Shown: positions 21,865-32,852, counted from the first letter of the stretch. The stretch: DNA of 64,000 bases from Enterovibrio coralii (GCF_001559595.1 NZ_LNTY01000050.1:186001-250000), one strand, 5' to 3'. Notes: a model not told the origin generated them from the letters alone. Program-made: numbers and translations.

Positions 21865-22667
21865 TTATTTGAAGATCAGCTCTACACCGACACCATCGAC
21901 CAACTCGACGACCTTCTGATCGTGTTTATTTAACAGCACAAGAATTGGCTTCTCGGCAGACAGCGTCTTTTTAATGGTATCTAGGATTAACCCTTTCACA
22001 GCTTCATTGTGCTTGGTGAAAGTATATGGCAACGCCGTGCAATCAAAGTCCACGCCAAGCGTGAAGCTGGCAAGACAATCTACATCCACAATGATGCCGT
22101 CAAAGTAGGCAAGCAAGGAATCTGCTAATAGCGCGTTTGACGGAAGCTGGCAGGCCAACAAGACTTTGAGTCCTTTTGCACCGCGGCAAAGACCCTGCTC
22201 TGCCAACAGATCAATCATTGTCGCCGCTTCACTGGACGTACGGATGAAAGGCACGACGATTTCGATGGCAATGCCTTTGTCTTCAATGGTAGATTTCAGC
22301 ACATTACACTCAAAGACAAAGCCTGGTTTACCCACTTCACTCGCAAAGCGAGACACACCGCGCAGCCCCATTGCAGGGTTTGCTTCTGCAGGCTCTGCTT
22401 CTCCGCCCTTTAACGCACTAAAGTACAAAGCACCTTCGTCGTTTAACAACACACGAAGAGGTTTTCCGCCGTTCACTTTACTCGCTTTTTCAAGTGCCTC
22501 GACAAGTGCGCTGATCGCACCTTCCACATCAGAAAGCACTGAAGGATGTTCACCCACAAGTTCTTGATAAAGACCCGCAAGCGACACCAATCCAATGTTG
22601 CTTGTGCGGCATCCAATTGAGACGACTGCTTAAGCAAAAGTGAAGAATTCAAATCCATTTGAGACAT
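21865..22667 (-). CDS. PEP synthase-like protein (C-terminal barrel only, active site degenerate); one frameshift
   Basis: The product, about 267 residues when joined, resembles only the C-terminal PEP/pyruvate-binding barrel of phosphoenolpyruvate synthase. IVVPFIRTSSEAATMIDLLAEQGL, GLKVLLACQLPSNALLADSLLAYFDG and FTLGVDFDC line up with PpsA segments as I remember them. The PpsA signature IGSNDMTQLTLG is replaced here by VDVDCLASFTLG, so the catalytic surface looks lost. The ATP-grasp and phosphohistidine domains are absent. The start is at 22667 (MSQMDLNSS); a break near 22603 is repaired by one A, giving AAQSNIGLVSLAGLYQEL. It is divergent from the aroH-like gene. A regulatory or scaffold role is possible, but no function can be assigned. 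Confidence 0.65.
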
Positions 22668-22993
22668 AACGCACCAATACTACCTAGAAAAAACAGACAT
22701 GCCTGAAAGGCTCAATTTTATGATAACGATGAGGTTGTTACTCGCAACCGCCTGATTTTCGTCCATCTAATAGAGAACATACCCACACCATCAAACCGTT
22801 ACAAGTGAAAATATTAAATTTACATCCCGTCTATCACATAGGAACAAAATTCCCTCAAAACTCCATTGAGCGAACAAAACTAGAGCAACAAAGAGAATAA
22901 ATCGATGAAAGATCACATCGATACTTCTATGTGAACGAAATTTTGCTATCTTACTGCCTTCGCAACAAAGCCGATGTAAGGAAGGCAGTCTCC
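22668..22993. promoter_or_regulatory. Divergent intergenic region upstream of DAHP synthase
   Basis: This 326-base AT-rich region must contain promoters for the PEP-synthase-like gene and for the aroH-like gene. A TyrR-box-like TGAAAA...TTTACA pair lies near 22806-22824 but with a 7-base instead of 6-base gap, so I do not call it an operator. A good AAGGA ribosome site lies at about 22979-22984 before the aroH-like start. Confidence 0.35.
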
Positions 22994-24067
22994 ATGCCTA
23001 TTAAAACTGACGAACTTAGAACACAACCTGTAGACACTCTGCCGACACCAGCAGAAGTAGAAGCAGCGTCTCCGATTACTGATGCTGTCGCTGAGCACGT
23101 CGCTCAAGCGCGCAAGCAAACAGAAGACATTCTGACGGGACGTGACGACCGCTTGCTGGTTGTGGTTGGCCCTTGCTCTATTCACGATCCTAAAGCCGGC
23201 TTGGATTATGCTGCGCGCCTTAAAGCATTTGCAGATAAGCACAAAGAAACCCTTCACATTGTGATGCGTACCTATTTCGAAAAGCCACGCACCGTTGTGG
23301 GCTGGAAAGGTATGATTAACGACCCCGATCTTGACGGTAGCTGCAAGCTGCCAGAAGGTTTGTTTAAAGCGCGCAAGTTTTTGCTCGATGTGAACAAACT
23401 CGGCATGCCGACGGCCACTGAGTTTCTTGACATGATCACGGGTCAATACATCGCAGACTTGGTCAGCTGGGGCGCAATTGGTGCCCGTACCACGGAATCG
23501 CAAATTCACCGTGAAATGGCTTCAGCCCTTTCTTGTCCGGTTGGATTTAAAAACGGTACCGACGGCAACATTAAGATTGCAATCGATGCTATTCGCTCTA
23601 GCCAAACCTCTCACTTGTTCTGCTCGCCAAACAAGCAAGGTCAAATGACCATCTATCGCACCAGTGGCAACCCTCATGGTCATGTCATTCTGCGTGGTGG
23701 TCATCAGCCGAACTACAAGCGTGACGATGTCGTCAATGCTGCGGAAAACTTAGCGTCGTTTAACCTGTTCCCACGACTGGTCGTGGATTTCAGCCACGCT
23801 AACTGTGAGAAGCAACACCGACGTCAAATGGACGTTGCAGCTGATATTTGCCAGCAAATCATAGATGGTGACATCTACATTGCAGGTATCATGGCGGAAA
23901 GCTTCATCACCGAAGGTAACCAAGCCGTCGACAAAGACAATATCGGCGCATTGACCTACGGTCAGTCAATTACTGATCCTTGTCTAAGCTGGGAAGATAC
24001 AGAGAAAATGCTGCAAATGCTGTCCGATGCCGTCGCGCAGCGAAATGCCAAAACAGACACTCTGTGA
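22994..24067 (+). CDS. aroH: 3-deoxy-7-phosphoheptulonate (DAHP) synthase, AroH-like class I
   Basis: The enzyme condenses PEP and erythrose-4-phosphate, the first step of the shikimate pathway for aromatic amino acids. I start it at the ATG at 22994 (MPIKTDELRTQPVDTLPTPAEV), 7-10 bases after AAGGA, rather than upstream codons; this gives 357 residues. The catalytic signatures are GPCSIHDP, MRTYFEKPRTVVGWKG, GARTTESQIHREMAS, GFKNGTDGN, ILRGGHQPNY and VDFSHANC (metal ligand region). The N-terminal TDELRT and the overall sequence lie closer to the Trp-sensitive E. coli AroH than to AroF or AroG, but feedback specificity cannot be read safely. Followed by yajQ after 42 bases. Confidence 0.9.
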   Translation: MPIKTDELRTQPVDTLPTPAEVEAASPITDAVAEHVAQARKQTEDILTGRDDRLLVVVGPCSIHDPKAGLDYAARLKAFADKHKETLHIVMRTYFEKPRTVVGWKGMINDPDLDGSCKLPEGLFKARKFLLDVNKLGMPTATEFLDMITGQYIADLVSWGAIGARTTESQIHREMASALSCPVGFKNGTDGNIKIAIDAIRSSQTSHLFCSPNKQGQMTIYRTSGNPHGHVILRGGHQPNYKRDDVVNAAENLASFNLFPRLVVDFSHANCEKQHRRQMDVAADICQQIIDGDIYIAGIMAESFITEGNQAVDKDNIGALTYGQSITDPCLSWEDTEKMLQMLSDAVAQRNAKTDTL

Positions 24068-24109
24068 TACTATTCGATTCATTTTTCAGGTAATAATCAG
24101 GAAAAGCCA

Positions 24110-24592
24110 ATGCCTTCTTTTGATATCGTATCGGAAATCGACAGCGTTGAACTAAGCAACGCCGTTGACAACTCTACTCGTGAACTTGCTACTCGCTTTG
24201 ATTTTCGTAACGTAGAAGCAAGCTTTGAACTTAAAAAAGAGGTTGTAAAAGTTTCCTCTGAATCAGATTTCCAAGTTAATCAACTTATGGAAATCTTGCG
24301 CGGCAACCTGGCAAAACGTGGCGTTGATGCCCGTTCTATGGAGCCAAAAGACTATGTTTACTCAGGTAAGTCTTGTTACGCTGATGTGCACTTCAAAAAC
24401 GGTATTGAAACCACTGTTGCGAAGAAAATCGTGAAAATGATTAAAGATTCGAAAATCAAAGTTCAAGCTCAGATTCAGGGCGAACAAGTGCGCGTAACGG
24501 GTAAAAAGCGTGATGATCTGCAACAAGTGATGCAGTTGATCCGCGACGCTGATTTGGGTCAACCATTCCAGTTCGAAAACTTCCGCGACTAA
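24110..24592 (+). CDS. YajQ family nucleotide-binding protein
   Basis: YajQ proteins are small cytoplasmic proteins with two ferredoxin-like halves. Members bind nucleotides, and in Xanthomonas and Pseudomonas bind cyclic di-GMP. The 160-residue product begins [21 protein letters not shown], a hallmark start, and carries the [31 protein letters not shown] and [19 protein letters not shown] segments of the family, ending with PFQFENFRD. It lies 42 bases downstream of the DAHP synthase on the same strand and may share its transcript. A terminator follows. Confidence 0.93.
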   Translation: MPSFDIVSEIDSVELSNAVDNSTRELATRFDFRNVEASFELKKEVVKVSSESDFQVNQLMEILRGNLAKRGVDARSMEPKDYVYSGKSCYADVHFKNGIETTVAKKIVKMIKDSKIKVQAQIQGEQVRVTGKKRDDLQQVMQLIRDADLGQPFQFENFRD

Positions 24593-24607
24593 TTATCGGT
24601 TCGGAAT

Positions 24608-24638
24608 GAAAAACGCCTCTTTGACGAGGCGTTTTTTG
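24608..24638 (+). terminator. Rho-independent terminator of yajQ (probably bidirectional)
   Basis: AAAAACGCCTC and GAGGCGTTTTT form an 11-base stem with a short loop between convergent yajQ and hrpB. A and T runs on both flanks allow use from either side. Confidence 0.88.
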
Positions 24639-24662
24639 TATCTGTTGTCTAAACGATCGGGA

Positions 24663-27010
24663 CTAATTAATCGTTATCACACGGCTGGCCTTTTTATATT
24701 GAACCTTCCAGCCTTTCCATTGCGGCAATTCCCAACGCTTTGGGCCATCCTTTCTGTTTCCTTTAGTGTGATGCAGCACCACGGTACGTTTTGCTCTGCT
24801 GTATTCAACATCAACGTGCAGCTCAGGAAGTGTCAGTCTTAGCGGATACTTTGCAGCGAAATCCTCAAATTCCCACGCAGGAATACCCTCAAAACGCAAA
24901 TCAGACGCATCAATCAGGGCTAAATCTTCTTGAGACTCAATGCCTAAGGTTTCAACGCGTGAAGCTAACCAATGTGAAGCATCAATAAGTGGTTCGGGGT
25001 TAATGGCTTCAAACTGCTGATAAAGGTTCCAATGCGCTACAGCATCTTGGATTTCGGAACCAACGCCAGGAAACAACTCACCGTCCATGATTTGCTGACT
25101 GATAGCCTGAATTAGCCCTTCACCCTCGGCCTCTTGTTGTATTTGCTCGATGATTCGACCCGCGTAGACACGTTGCTTACTGTCAACGATGACACCGTTA
25201 AGGGCGTGATGATCAATCACTTCCCACTCGCCGAGGTCAGCATCTGCAATCCAGCCAAAAGGAATAGGTGCAAGGCATGTCGCATAAGAGGTTGTTTGCT
25301 TGCTTCCCTTACCTGCCAAATGAAACTGGTCAAACACAAGGGCAGCTTGTGGCTCCGCGGGAAAGTCGCTGTCACGGCTCAATACGACTTCGCTGTATCC
25401 GTTTCCAAAAGCTTGCTGGCGACGCTCTCTTCTTGCGAAAACAAGTTCTGGTGAAGCCTCAATGACATTTCGCAAAAACTGTTCACGGTCGAATCGAGAA
25501 GCCGCTTCCCATTGTGGCAATTCCAATGCCTCTCTTAACGACGCGCTTAGCTCTCTCGCTTCGTTGAGTGCCAATTCATCAACAATCACTTCATCCGGTT
25601 GTTCGCCACGAATGACTGCAATTGATGTGACAACGTCACACAGATGTTTATTCCATTCTTTATAAGCATCTAACGCCAACTCTCCACTCTGTCGTTGCCA
25701 GACGCGCATAGGTGTTTGAAGTGCCGCCGCTAGATCGCACATGGCTTCACGATTGGCTTTGCTTTTCATGCCAGTGATCAAGTGCGCAAATAACGAGTCA
25801 ATCGGCAATGGATAAAGAAGATTTCCGTGCGCGGTTACCTTCCCCTCAGCATCTATCGCTTGCATCTTCTTCAAACGGGTTTCAGCGGAAGACAGCGATT
25901 TTTCTGGCAACGTAGACAGGAAAGGCAGTTCTTCGAGACGATATCCGCAACATGCTGCCGCCAACATGGTTTCAATTAGGTCCTCACGCTCTAGCTCAGG
26001 CGGTGTAAACAGCTCCAAGGGTGCGTGTTCGCCATAGAGTTTTTCGCAATAACCCGCGGCTATTCGTCCAGCACGGCCCGCTCTCTGTTTCGCACTGGCT
26101 TGGGATATCGCATGCAGAGCCAAAGCCGTTCGTCCGTTCCTCTGATGCGTACGACGCTCAAGGCCGGTATCGATGACCGTTACCACACCCGGAATGGTCA
26201 ATGAGGTTTCAGCCACGTTTGTCGCCAGAACCACACGTTGATTTTCGCCACGCGAAAGTGCGCGTTTTCTGTCAGAGTCCGACACCGAGGCATGAAGCGG
26301 AATAATGTCGGCATCAAGATGTTTAAGTTGCCCCAAGCACGTATTGATTTCTTTTTGCCTGGCAAAAACACCAAGACGTCTCCGCCCCGCTCTAACGCCG
26401 TCTCTACGAGAGGTAATATACGTTGCTCTACGTCTATGCCATTTGGCATGAACTGCGAGTCGCGTGCATGGCATGAAATCGTGACACCGTAACTCTTGGC
26501 GTTCGCTTTTATCACTTCGGCATCGAAATAGCTCGCTAGCTTTACGCTGTCTAACGTCGCAGAGGTCACCATCAGTCGGTGTTGGTCATGTTTGAGTAGC
26601 AGTGCCGCGAGAAGGTCAGTTTCGGCTCGACGCTCATGAAACTCATCAATCATGACCACATCGAAGTGAGCCAATTCGTTTTCTGCAAACCAACGAAGTA
26701 CAACACCCGGAGTTGCAAAAACGATGTCAGTATTTTCACTGAAGCGATAATCGAATTTGATGGCGTAGCCGACTTTCTCTCCAACCTTGCTTTCCAAGGT
26801 GTCGGCAACAAATCCAGCCAACGACGTACAAGCAACTCGGCGTGGCTCAACAACAAGCACCTTCCCCAGCGTCGACGCCCAAACGGGTAATCGTGTCGAT
26901 TTACCGGTTCCCGTGTCTGCCTGAACAATAATATTTCGAGATTGAATGATTCGTTCTACATCCAATTTCAACGAATCTATGGGAAGAGAAAGAGATGTTG
27001 CCATCGTCAT
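24663..27010 (-). CDS. hrpB: ATP-dependent helicase HrpB; one frameshift
   Basis: HrpB is a DEAH/DExH-type helicase of bacterial cytoplasm with unclear substrate. Joined pieces (from 27010, then the frame ending at 24663) give about 782 residues. Motifs in order: I (DTGTGKSTRLP), II (DEFH), III (TSATLD), then after the break NVAETSLTIPGV and VI (QRAGRAGR). The C-terminal HrpB-specific domain ends RWELPQWKGWKVQYK, as in other HrpB proteins. The break at 26352-26356 falls in an A5 run on the coding strand. Making it A6 turns FLPGKKKSIR into the expected FLPGKKEINTCL, so a sequencing error is likely. Divergent from maeA. Confidence 0.92.
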
Positions 27011-27387
27011 TATTTTTCATTTTGCGCGATTTTAGATTGCCGTAGTTTATACCTAAACGAACGTAATATCAGGCTGTTTGGCTTTGTAATGAATGTCGCC
27101 AACAATTTTTACGTGCCACGACATTAGGCAACAATATTCACAATTATTTCTGATACTTATATTTGCAGGCTCGTTAATAGCAATTTCATATTTTGTACAA
27201 ATGTGTCGTAATCCACCCGTCAACATTGGGCAACGTCACTAATTTTAATCCCCTTGCAAATCAATGCTATTTTCACCTTGAATCACAACAGGCTTGGACA
27301 CTACACTCTTAGGGCAATTCTTGGTTCCTATTATCGAATTGCATTTGCCTGTCTATCGAACTGAAACAAATTGAGCCGTTTTCATCC
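27011..27387. promoter_or_regulatory. hrpB/maeA divergent intergenic region
   Basis: This 377-base region between divergent genes shows no convincing coding region. It is AT-rich in its first half. I could not assign operators or a clear promoter pair. Confidence 0.3.
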
Positions 27388-29078
27388 ATGCATAATCAAA
27401 AACGTCCCCTATATATCCCTTACGCAGGGCCTGCTCTGCTCGAAACACCGCTTCTGAATAAAGGCAGTGCTTTCTCTGTCGAAGAACGCATGTTCTTTAA
27501 CCTCGAAGGCTTGTTGCCTGAAGCTATCGAGTCTATCGAAGAACAGGCTGAACGCGCGTACAAGCAGTACATGCGTTTCGACAATGACATGGATAAACAC
27601 ATCTATCTACGAAATATCCAAGACACGAACGAAACCCTATTCTACCGTCTCGTTAATAACCACATTACCGAGATGATGCCGATCATCTATACACCAACTG
27701 TTGGTGCGGCATGTGAAAACTTCTCTGAGATCTACCGTCGTGGTCGTGGTTTGTTCATCTCCTACCCAAACCGTTTCCGTATCGATGAAATGCTGAACAA
27801 CGCATCACGCCACAACGTAAAAGTTATCGTTGTAACCGATGGTGAGCGTATTTTGGGTTTGGGTGACCAAGGTATCGGTGGTATGGGCATTCCAATCGGT
27901 AAACTGTCTCTGTACACCGCATGTGGCGGTATCAGCCCAGCGTATACCCTACCTATCGTTTTAGATGTGGGTACAAACAACCCGCAACGCTTGTCAGACC
28001 CAATGTACATGGGTTGGCGTCATACCCGCGTAACGGGCCAAGACTATGACGATTTCATCGAAGAGTTCATTCAAGCCGTACAGCGCCGTTGGCTGATGCA
28101 TTGATCCAGTTCGAAGATTTCGCGCAGAAAAACGCAATGCCTATTCTTGAGCGTTACAAAGATCGCGTTTGCTGCTTCAACGATGACATTCAAGGCACTG
28201 CAGCGGTGACTGTTGGTTCTCTGATTGCAGCATGTAAAGCGGCGGGCACTAAGCTGTCTGAACAACGTATTACCTTCTTGGGTGCAGGTTCTGCTGGCTG
28301 TGGTATTGCAGAAGCAATCATTGCTCAGATGGTTTCTGAAGGTATCAGCGATGCTGAAGCTCGTTCACGTGTGTTCATGGTCGACCGCTGGGGTCTGTTG
28401 GTTGATGCAATGCCAAACCTGCTGGATTTCCAACAACGTTTGGTTCAGAAATCTAAAGCCATTAAAGATTGGGAACTTGCTGACCAAAATATCTCATTGC
28501 TGGACGTGGTAAACAACGCCAAGCCAACCGTATTGATCGGTGTGTCTGGTGCGCCAGGTCTGTTCAGTGAAGAAATCATCAAGGCTATGCACAGTCACTG
28601 TGAGCGCCCAATTGTTTTCCCTCTGTCTAACCCGACAAGCCGCGTAGAAGCGACGCCGTTTGACATTCTTCGTTGGACTAACGGTGAAGCGCTGGTTGCG
28701 ACCGGTAGCCCGTTCGAGCCAGTCGTTTTGGATGGTGGCAAAACCTTCACTATCGCACAGTGCAATAACAGCTACATCTTCCCAGGTATTGGCTTGGGCG
28801 TATTGGCTGTTGAAGCGAAGCGCGTAACCGATGAAATGCTGATGGAATCAAGCCGCGCACTTGCAGAATGTTCTCCACTCGCGAAATATGGCCGAGGCCC
28901 GCTATTGCCTTCACTTGAAGAAATCCAGTCAGTATCACGCCATATTGCACTCGCCGTCGCCAAAAAAGCGATTGAGCAAGGTGTTGCCCTTGAGTTGACC
29001 GAGGAAGCACTGCTAGAACGTATCGATGCTATCTTCTGGCAACCGAAGTACCGCCAGTACAAACGTACATCATTCTAA
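27388..29078 (+). CDS. maeA: NAD-dependent malic enzyme; one frameshift
   Basis: MaeA decarboxylates malate to pyruvate with NAD and Mg/Mn, linking the TCA cycle to pyruvate. The joined pieces encode about 563 residues (E. coli MaeA 565). Signatures include [23 protein letters not shown] (malate site), [35 protein letters not shown] (metal ligands) and the NAD fold [15 protein letters not shown]. The break near 28093 falls at TGG-CTG. One added C gives [13 protein letters not shown], the expected family sequence, and the two frames overlap here. I treat it as one intact gene. The start is the ATG at 27388 with a weak ribosome site. Confidence 0.94.
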
Positions 29079-29100
29079 CGTCATACTGCATTAACGCACT

Positions 29101-29138
29101 GAACCTCCGCTTTATCTAATATCGCGGAGGTTCTTTTT
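29101..29138 (+). terminator. Rho-independent terminator of maeA
   Basis: GAACCTCCGC and GCGGAGGTTC form a perfect 10-base stem (29101-29110 and 29123-29132) followed by TTTTTGTT. Confidence 0.9.
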
Positions 29139-29202
29139 GTTATTTCACGCGTTTTCGTATAACCTGCTGGTTCTGCGCAATTTTAATGCCTTTCTTGTCG
29201 AG

Positions 29203-29880
29203 ATGTCATTGCGAAAAGTTTTAATAGCCTTCAGTGCCTTTCTCATACTTTCAATCGCCTCCATCGTGGGGATGGATTTGTGGGTCACGCTAAAAGCCTC
29301 TGATAGAATCTATACGTCAATCGAACAAATACCCCAACGTCACATTGGCCTTGTTCTGGGTACCAGCAAATATATTGGGAAAACCCGCAACCCGTATTAC
29401 ACCTATCGCATCGAAGCCGCTCAGCAGCTTTATCAAGAAAACAAAGTCGATGTCTTGCTTTTAAGTGGCGACAATGCCCATCGTTCTTACAACGAGCCGT
29501 GGACAATGAAACGTGACATGTTAAAGGCAGGGATTCCAGAAGATCGTATCTTCCTCGACTATGCTGGCTTTAGGACGCTTGACTCTATCATCCGCGCTAA
29601 ACGCGTATTTGATGCTGATGAATTTACCCTTGTCACTCAAGCGTTTCATTGTGAGCGCGCGCTGTTTATTGCCGATTATTACAATATCGATGCGATTTGT
29701 ATGGCGGTCCCTAGCCCATCCGGCCTGTCAGGTTTGAAGATCCGAGCGAGGGAAACACTGGCACGAGTAAAAGCGGTGTTGGATATTTATGTTTTAAACA
29801 AACAACCCAAGTTCTTGGGCCCGAAAGAGTCCATTCCGATGGAGCCTCTCTTATCGCCAACATCCGAAGAAAAGGAATAA
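29203..29880 (+). CDS. sanA: SanA-family envelope protein (ElyC/SanA/YdcF, DUF218)
   Basis: SanA contributes to envelope barrier function; in E. coli its overexpression restores vancomycin exclusion at high temperature. I start at the ATG at 29203 (MSLRKVLIAFSAFLILSIASI), giving 225 residues, because upstream codons run into the maeA terminator. An N-terminal membrane anchor (about 6-25) is followed by a DUF218 domain: HIGLVLGTSKYIG, VDVLLLSGDNAHRSYNEPWTM, IFLDYAGFRTLDSI, and LVTQAFHCERALFIADY. These match E. coli SanA closely, including the SGDNA and TQ.FHCERALFIA blocks. Confidence 0.9.
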   Translation: MSLRKVLIAFSAFLILSIASIVGMDLWVTLKASDRIYTSIEQIPQRHIGLVLGTSKYIGKTRNPYYTYRIEAAQQLYQENKVDVLLLSGDNAHRSYNEPWTMKRDMLKAGIPEDRIFLDYAGFRTLDSIIRAKRVFDADEFTLVTQAFHCERALFIADYYNIDAICMAVPSPSGLSGLKIRARETLARVKAVLDIYVLNKQPKFLGPKESIPMEPLLSPTSEEKE

Positions 29881-29930
29881 GCTCCCTTTCGTATACGCTC
29901 AGCCAGACTTAAGCACCATTCCCTTACTAA

Positions 29931-29954
29931 AAATGGGTGGATTACTACCCATTT
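29931..29954. repeat. Inverted repeat between sanA and the transporter gene
   Basis: AAATGGGT (29931-29938) pairs with ACCCATTT (29947-29954) across an 8-base centre. On the plus strand no T run follows, so it is not a typical sanA terminator. It could be an operator for the downstream transporter or a weak terminator. Undecided. Confidence 0.4.
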
Positions 29955-30115
29955 AAAATTCAACACATCCCACTTCAAAACATCCACGTAACACACTGTT
30001 AATATTGTGCGTTTTCGCCAATTTCATTTAACCAAACAAGGCGATAATAGCCTCAACGTTAAAACAAATAATTAACGCAAACCAAGAGTCCCTACATACG
30101 TTTGAGGAAGTCACT

Positions 30116-31486
30116 ATGACAGCGCTAACTATTGCGGTTAGAGATTGGCTGTTGAATCGCAACAGCATGATTCTCATCGCCGACATTGTACTTTTTGCAT
30201 TGCTCTACAATTTTCTGCCCTATGAAAAAGATGTCGTCATTGGCCTTAGCCTACTGACATTTGTCGCCATCCTTTGGCTCACAGAAGCTCTGCACGTCAG
30301 CATTACAGCAATACTGGTTCCACTGATTGCCGTCGGCTTGGGGGTATTTCAAACGCCTGCCGCACTTGCAAACTTCGCCAACCCAATCATTTTTCTTTTC
30401 CTTGGCGGTTTTGCATTGGCAGCAGCTCTTCATGTTCAAAAGCTCGATCAAGCTATTGCAGATAAGGTTCTGCTGCTTGCTAAAGGAAAGATGAGCGTAG
30501 CGGTCGTTATGCTTTTTGGTGTGACAGCTGCCCTTTCCATGTGGATTTCGAACACTGCAACAGCCGCTATGATGCTGCCTTTGGTTCTGGGTGTACTTAG
30601 CAAAGTAAATGCGAAATCTGAACGCGGCACCTATGTGTTTGTCCTGTTGGGCGTGGCGTACTGTGCAAGTATCGGCGGTATAGCAACCATTGTTGGTAGC
30701 CCACCAAACGCCATTGCAGCAGCAGAAACCGGTCTTAACTTTGCTGAGTGGATGGCTCTGGGTCTGCCAATCACATTGACACTGCTGCCTTTGACCGTGG
30801 TACTGCTGTACTACATCACAAAGCCAAATTTGAAGCATACATTCGAGCTCGACCACAAACCGATCGAATGGACAAACGAACGTCGCCTGACCCTTGCTAT
30901 CTTCGGCCTGACTGTATTTTGCTGGATTTTCAGCAAGCCAATTAACTCCATGCTTGGTGGTTTAAGCAAGTTTGACTCCCTGGTTGCGCTGTCTGCAATT
31001 GTCCTGTTGGGCGCAACCCGCGTGATTAAGTGGAAAGATATTGAAAAGACAACAGACTGGGGCGTGTTACTTTTGTTCGGTGGTGGTCTGTGTTTGAGCA
31101 ACGTACTTAAAGCCACGGGAACCAGTGTCTTTTTGGCCGAGTCTTTGAGCACATTCCTCTCATCAGCCGGCATCTTCTTTACTCTGCTAACTGTTGTTGC
31201 TTTCGTGGTGTTCCTAACAGAGTTTGCAAGTAACACGGCAAGTGCAGCGTTGCTGGTACCGGTTTTCGCAACGGTTGCTGAAGCATTAGGCGTATCGCCC
31301 GTCGTGCTGTCAGCATTGATTGCAGTCGCAGCGTCATGTGCCTTCATGCTGCCTGTAGCAACACCGCCAAATGCCATCGTTTTCGGCTCTGGCCATATCA
31401 AGCAATCTGAAATGATGCGCGCTGGTTTCTACCTAAATCTGGTTTGTATCATCGTTCTTTCTATGTTCGCATGGCTGTTCTGGTAA
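30116..31486 (+). CDS. Sodium:dicarboxylate symporter, DASS family (VcINDY-like)
   Basis: This is a 456-residue, many-membrane-segment transporter closely resembling VcINDY of V. cholerae, the structurally known Na+-coupled C4-dicarboxylate (succinate) importer. The two Ser-Asn-Thr signature motifs are present: WISNTATAA (Ser145-Asn146-Thr147) and FASNTASAA (Ser372-Asn373-Thr374). They are spaced exactly as Asn151 and Asn378 of VcINDY. The substrate-region loop [11 protein letters not shown] and the [22 protein letters not shown] segment near the C-terminus also match. It sits alone, with a terminator after it. The neighbouring malic enzyme is a functional companion in C4 metabolism but is not co-transcribed. 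Confidence 0.93.
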   Translation: MTALTIAVRDWLLNRNSMILIADIVLFALLYNFLPYEKDVVIGLSLLTFVAILWLTEALHVSITAILVPLIAVGLGVFQTPAALANFANPIIFLFLGGFALAAALHVQKLDQAIADKVLLLAKGKMSVAVVMLFGVTAALSMWISNTATAAMMLPLVLGVLSKVNAKSERGTYVFVLLGVAYCASIGGIATIVGSPPNAIAAAETGLNFAEWMALGLPITLTLLPLTVVLLYYITKPNLKHTFELDHKPIEWTNERRLTLAIFGLTVFCWIFSKPINSMLGGLSKFDSLVALSAIVLLGATRVIKWKDIEKTTDWGVLLLFGGGLCLSNVLKATGTSVFLAESLSTFLSSAGIFFTLLTVVAFVVFLTEFASNTASAALLVPVFATVAEALGVSPVVLSALIAVAASCAFMLPVATPPNAIVFGSGHIKQSEMMRAGFYLNLVCIIVLSMFAWLFW

Positions 31487-31497
31487 ACACGTAAGAC

Positions 31498-31536
31498 AAA
31501 GCCGCACGTTCTCTCCCTTTTCGTGCGGCTTTCTTT
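31498..31536 (+). terminator. Rho-independent terminator of the dicarboxylate transporter
   Basis: AAAGCCGCACG and CGTGCGGCTTT form a perfect 11-base stem followed by CTTT, a few bases after the stop codon. Confidence 0.87.
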
Positions 31537-31705
31537 ACCCTTCTAAATCATCGCTCTTGCAAATCTCTCTTCTCGTTTATTCGTTTAAAACGACACAGCA
31601 CTCGGTGGAAAATTTTGAACAAAGTTCGATACATGATCGAGCAGTTTGTTTCACACCTGTTTCGTGGGTACACTGAAATTTCAAAAACAACGATAAGAGA
31701 AGCTC

Positions 31706-32788
31706 ATGCCATACGCAGAAATTACTGGCTGGGGAAAATGTCTACCGCCAGCAGAATTATCAAATGACGATCTCAGCACCATTATTGAAACATCGGACGA
31801 ATGGATTTCTAGCCGTACCGGCATCAAGGCACGACGAATCAGTCACGTAAATACTTCTGATCTTTCAACGGTGGCGGCCAAACGTGCGCTAGCCGCTGCA
31901 GGTGTCAATGCTGAAGATATCGACCTTATTATTGTTGCAACTTGCTCTCCGGACACTCTCATCCCGAATATCGCTTCCAAAGTTCAACTGGAGCTTGGCG
32001 CAGTAAACGCAGCGTCTTTTGACCTTAATGCTGCGTGTACTGGTTTTCTTTATGGCTTAGAAACGGCCACACGCATGATTCAGGCTGGAGCCTATCGACA
32101 TGCCATCGTGATCGGTGCAGAGCGACTCAGCTGGTATCTAGATTGGAGTAAGCGAGATACTGCCGTCCTGTTTGGTGATGGCGCAGGTGCCGTGGTCTTA
32201 AGCCGTTCAGAAAATGAAGTGGGCTTGCTTGAAGCCAAACTAGGTTGTGATGCAGAAGGCCGCGATGTACTGGCAGTGCCAAAATTCGGTACGGCCATGG
32301 CGCGATTCGACCAAGATAACGGTTACTTTGACTTCAACTTTGTGGGGCGCGAGATCTTCAAACGCGCCGTAAAAGGTATGGGCTCAGCCGCTGGTGCTGT
32401 GTTGTCACGTTCAAACATGACCCCCAATGATATTGACCTTGTTGTTCCGCATCAGGCGAACAAACGCATCATTGAGGCGTTGTGCGATCACGCTAAGATC
32501 CCGCTGGATAAAGCATTTGTGAACATCCATAAATACGGCAACACGTCTGCTGCGACCATTCCTATCGCTTTGTGTGAAGCCGTTGAAGAAGGCGCAGTCA
32601 AACCAAACAGTACTATGCTTGTTGCTGCTTTTGGTGCCGGTCTCACTTGGGGAGCTGGCGTGATTCGCTGGGGTGCTCGTACAACGCCTGTTTCGACGTC
32701 AGATGCTGAACTAGAACCAGTCAACAAAACCGCACTTGAGCTGTTGGAAGATGCGGTGAGACATTGTCAGGAAAACGCGAACAAGTAG
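31706..32788 (+). CDS. 3-oxoacyl-ACP synthase III family protein (FabH2-like)
   Basis: This thiolase-fold ketosynthase has 360 residues and the full FabH triad: Cys111 in NAACTGF, His249 in VPHQANKRI and Asn279 in YGNTSAAT. It probably condenses an acyl-CoA with malonyl-ACP to start fatty acid chains. It stands alone rather than in the plsX-fab cluster where the main fabH of gammaproteobacteria lies, and it has a C-terminal tail of about 35 residues beyond the usual [13 protein letters not shown] end. Both points suggest a second, FabH2-type enzyme as known in Vibrio. The substrate cannot be read from sequence. Confidence 0.88.
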   Translation: MPYAEITGWGKCLPPAELSNDDLSTIIETSDEWISSRTGIKARRISHVNTSDLSTVAAKRALAAAGVNAEDIDLIIVATCSPDTLIPNIASKVQLELGAVNAASFDLNAACTGFLYGLETATRMIQAGAYRHAIVIGAERLSWYLDWSKRDTAVLFGDGAGAVVLSRSENEVGLLEAKLGCDAEGRDVLAVPKFGTAMARFDQDNGYFDFNFVGREIFKRAVKGMGSAAGAVLSRSNMTPNDIDLVVPHQANKRIIEALCDHAKIPLDKAFVNIHKYGNTSAATIPIALCEAVEEGAVKPNSTMLVAAFGAGLTWGAGVIRWGARTTPVSTSDAELEPVNKTALELLEDAVRHCQENANK

Positions 32789-32807
32789 CGTACTTCCCCA
32801 ATAAAAC

Positions 32808-32836
32808 AAAAGGCAGCCTAGGCTGCCTTTTTTGTT
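32808..32836 (+). terminator. Bidirectional terminator between the FabH2-like and GGDEF genes
   Basis: AAAAGGCAGCC and GGCTGCCTTTT form an 11-base stem with a 2-base centre, flanked by A and T runs, between convergent genes. Confidence 0.88.
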
Positions 32837-32852
32837 CGAATACGATAAGCAT

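Noticed and set aside
22473..22590. Start of the PEP-synthase-like protein at the internal GTG near 22590
   Set aside because: The coding sequence continues upstream in another frame to an ATG at 22667 after a one-base correction.
22806..22824. TyrR-box-like TGAAAA...TTTACA upstream of DAHP synthase
   Set aside because: The spacer is 7 bases instead of 6 and one arm has a mismatch; chance is high in AT-rich sequence.
28060..28110. Two separate malic-enzyme genes
   Set aside because: Both parts complete one MaeA protein of normal length when a single C is restored.
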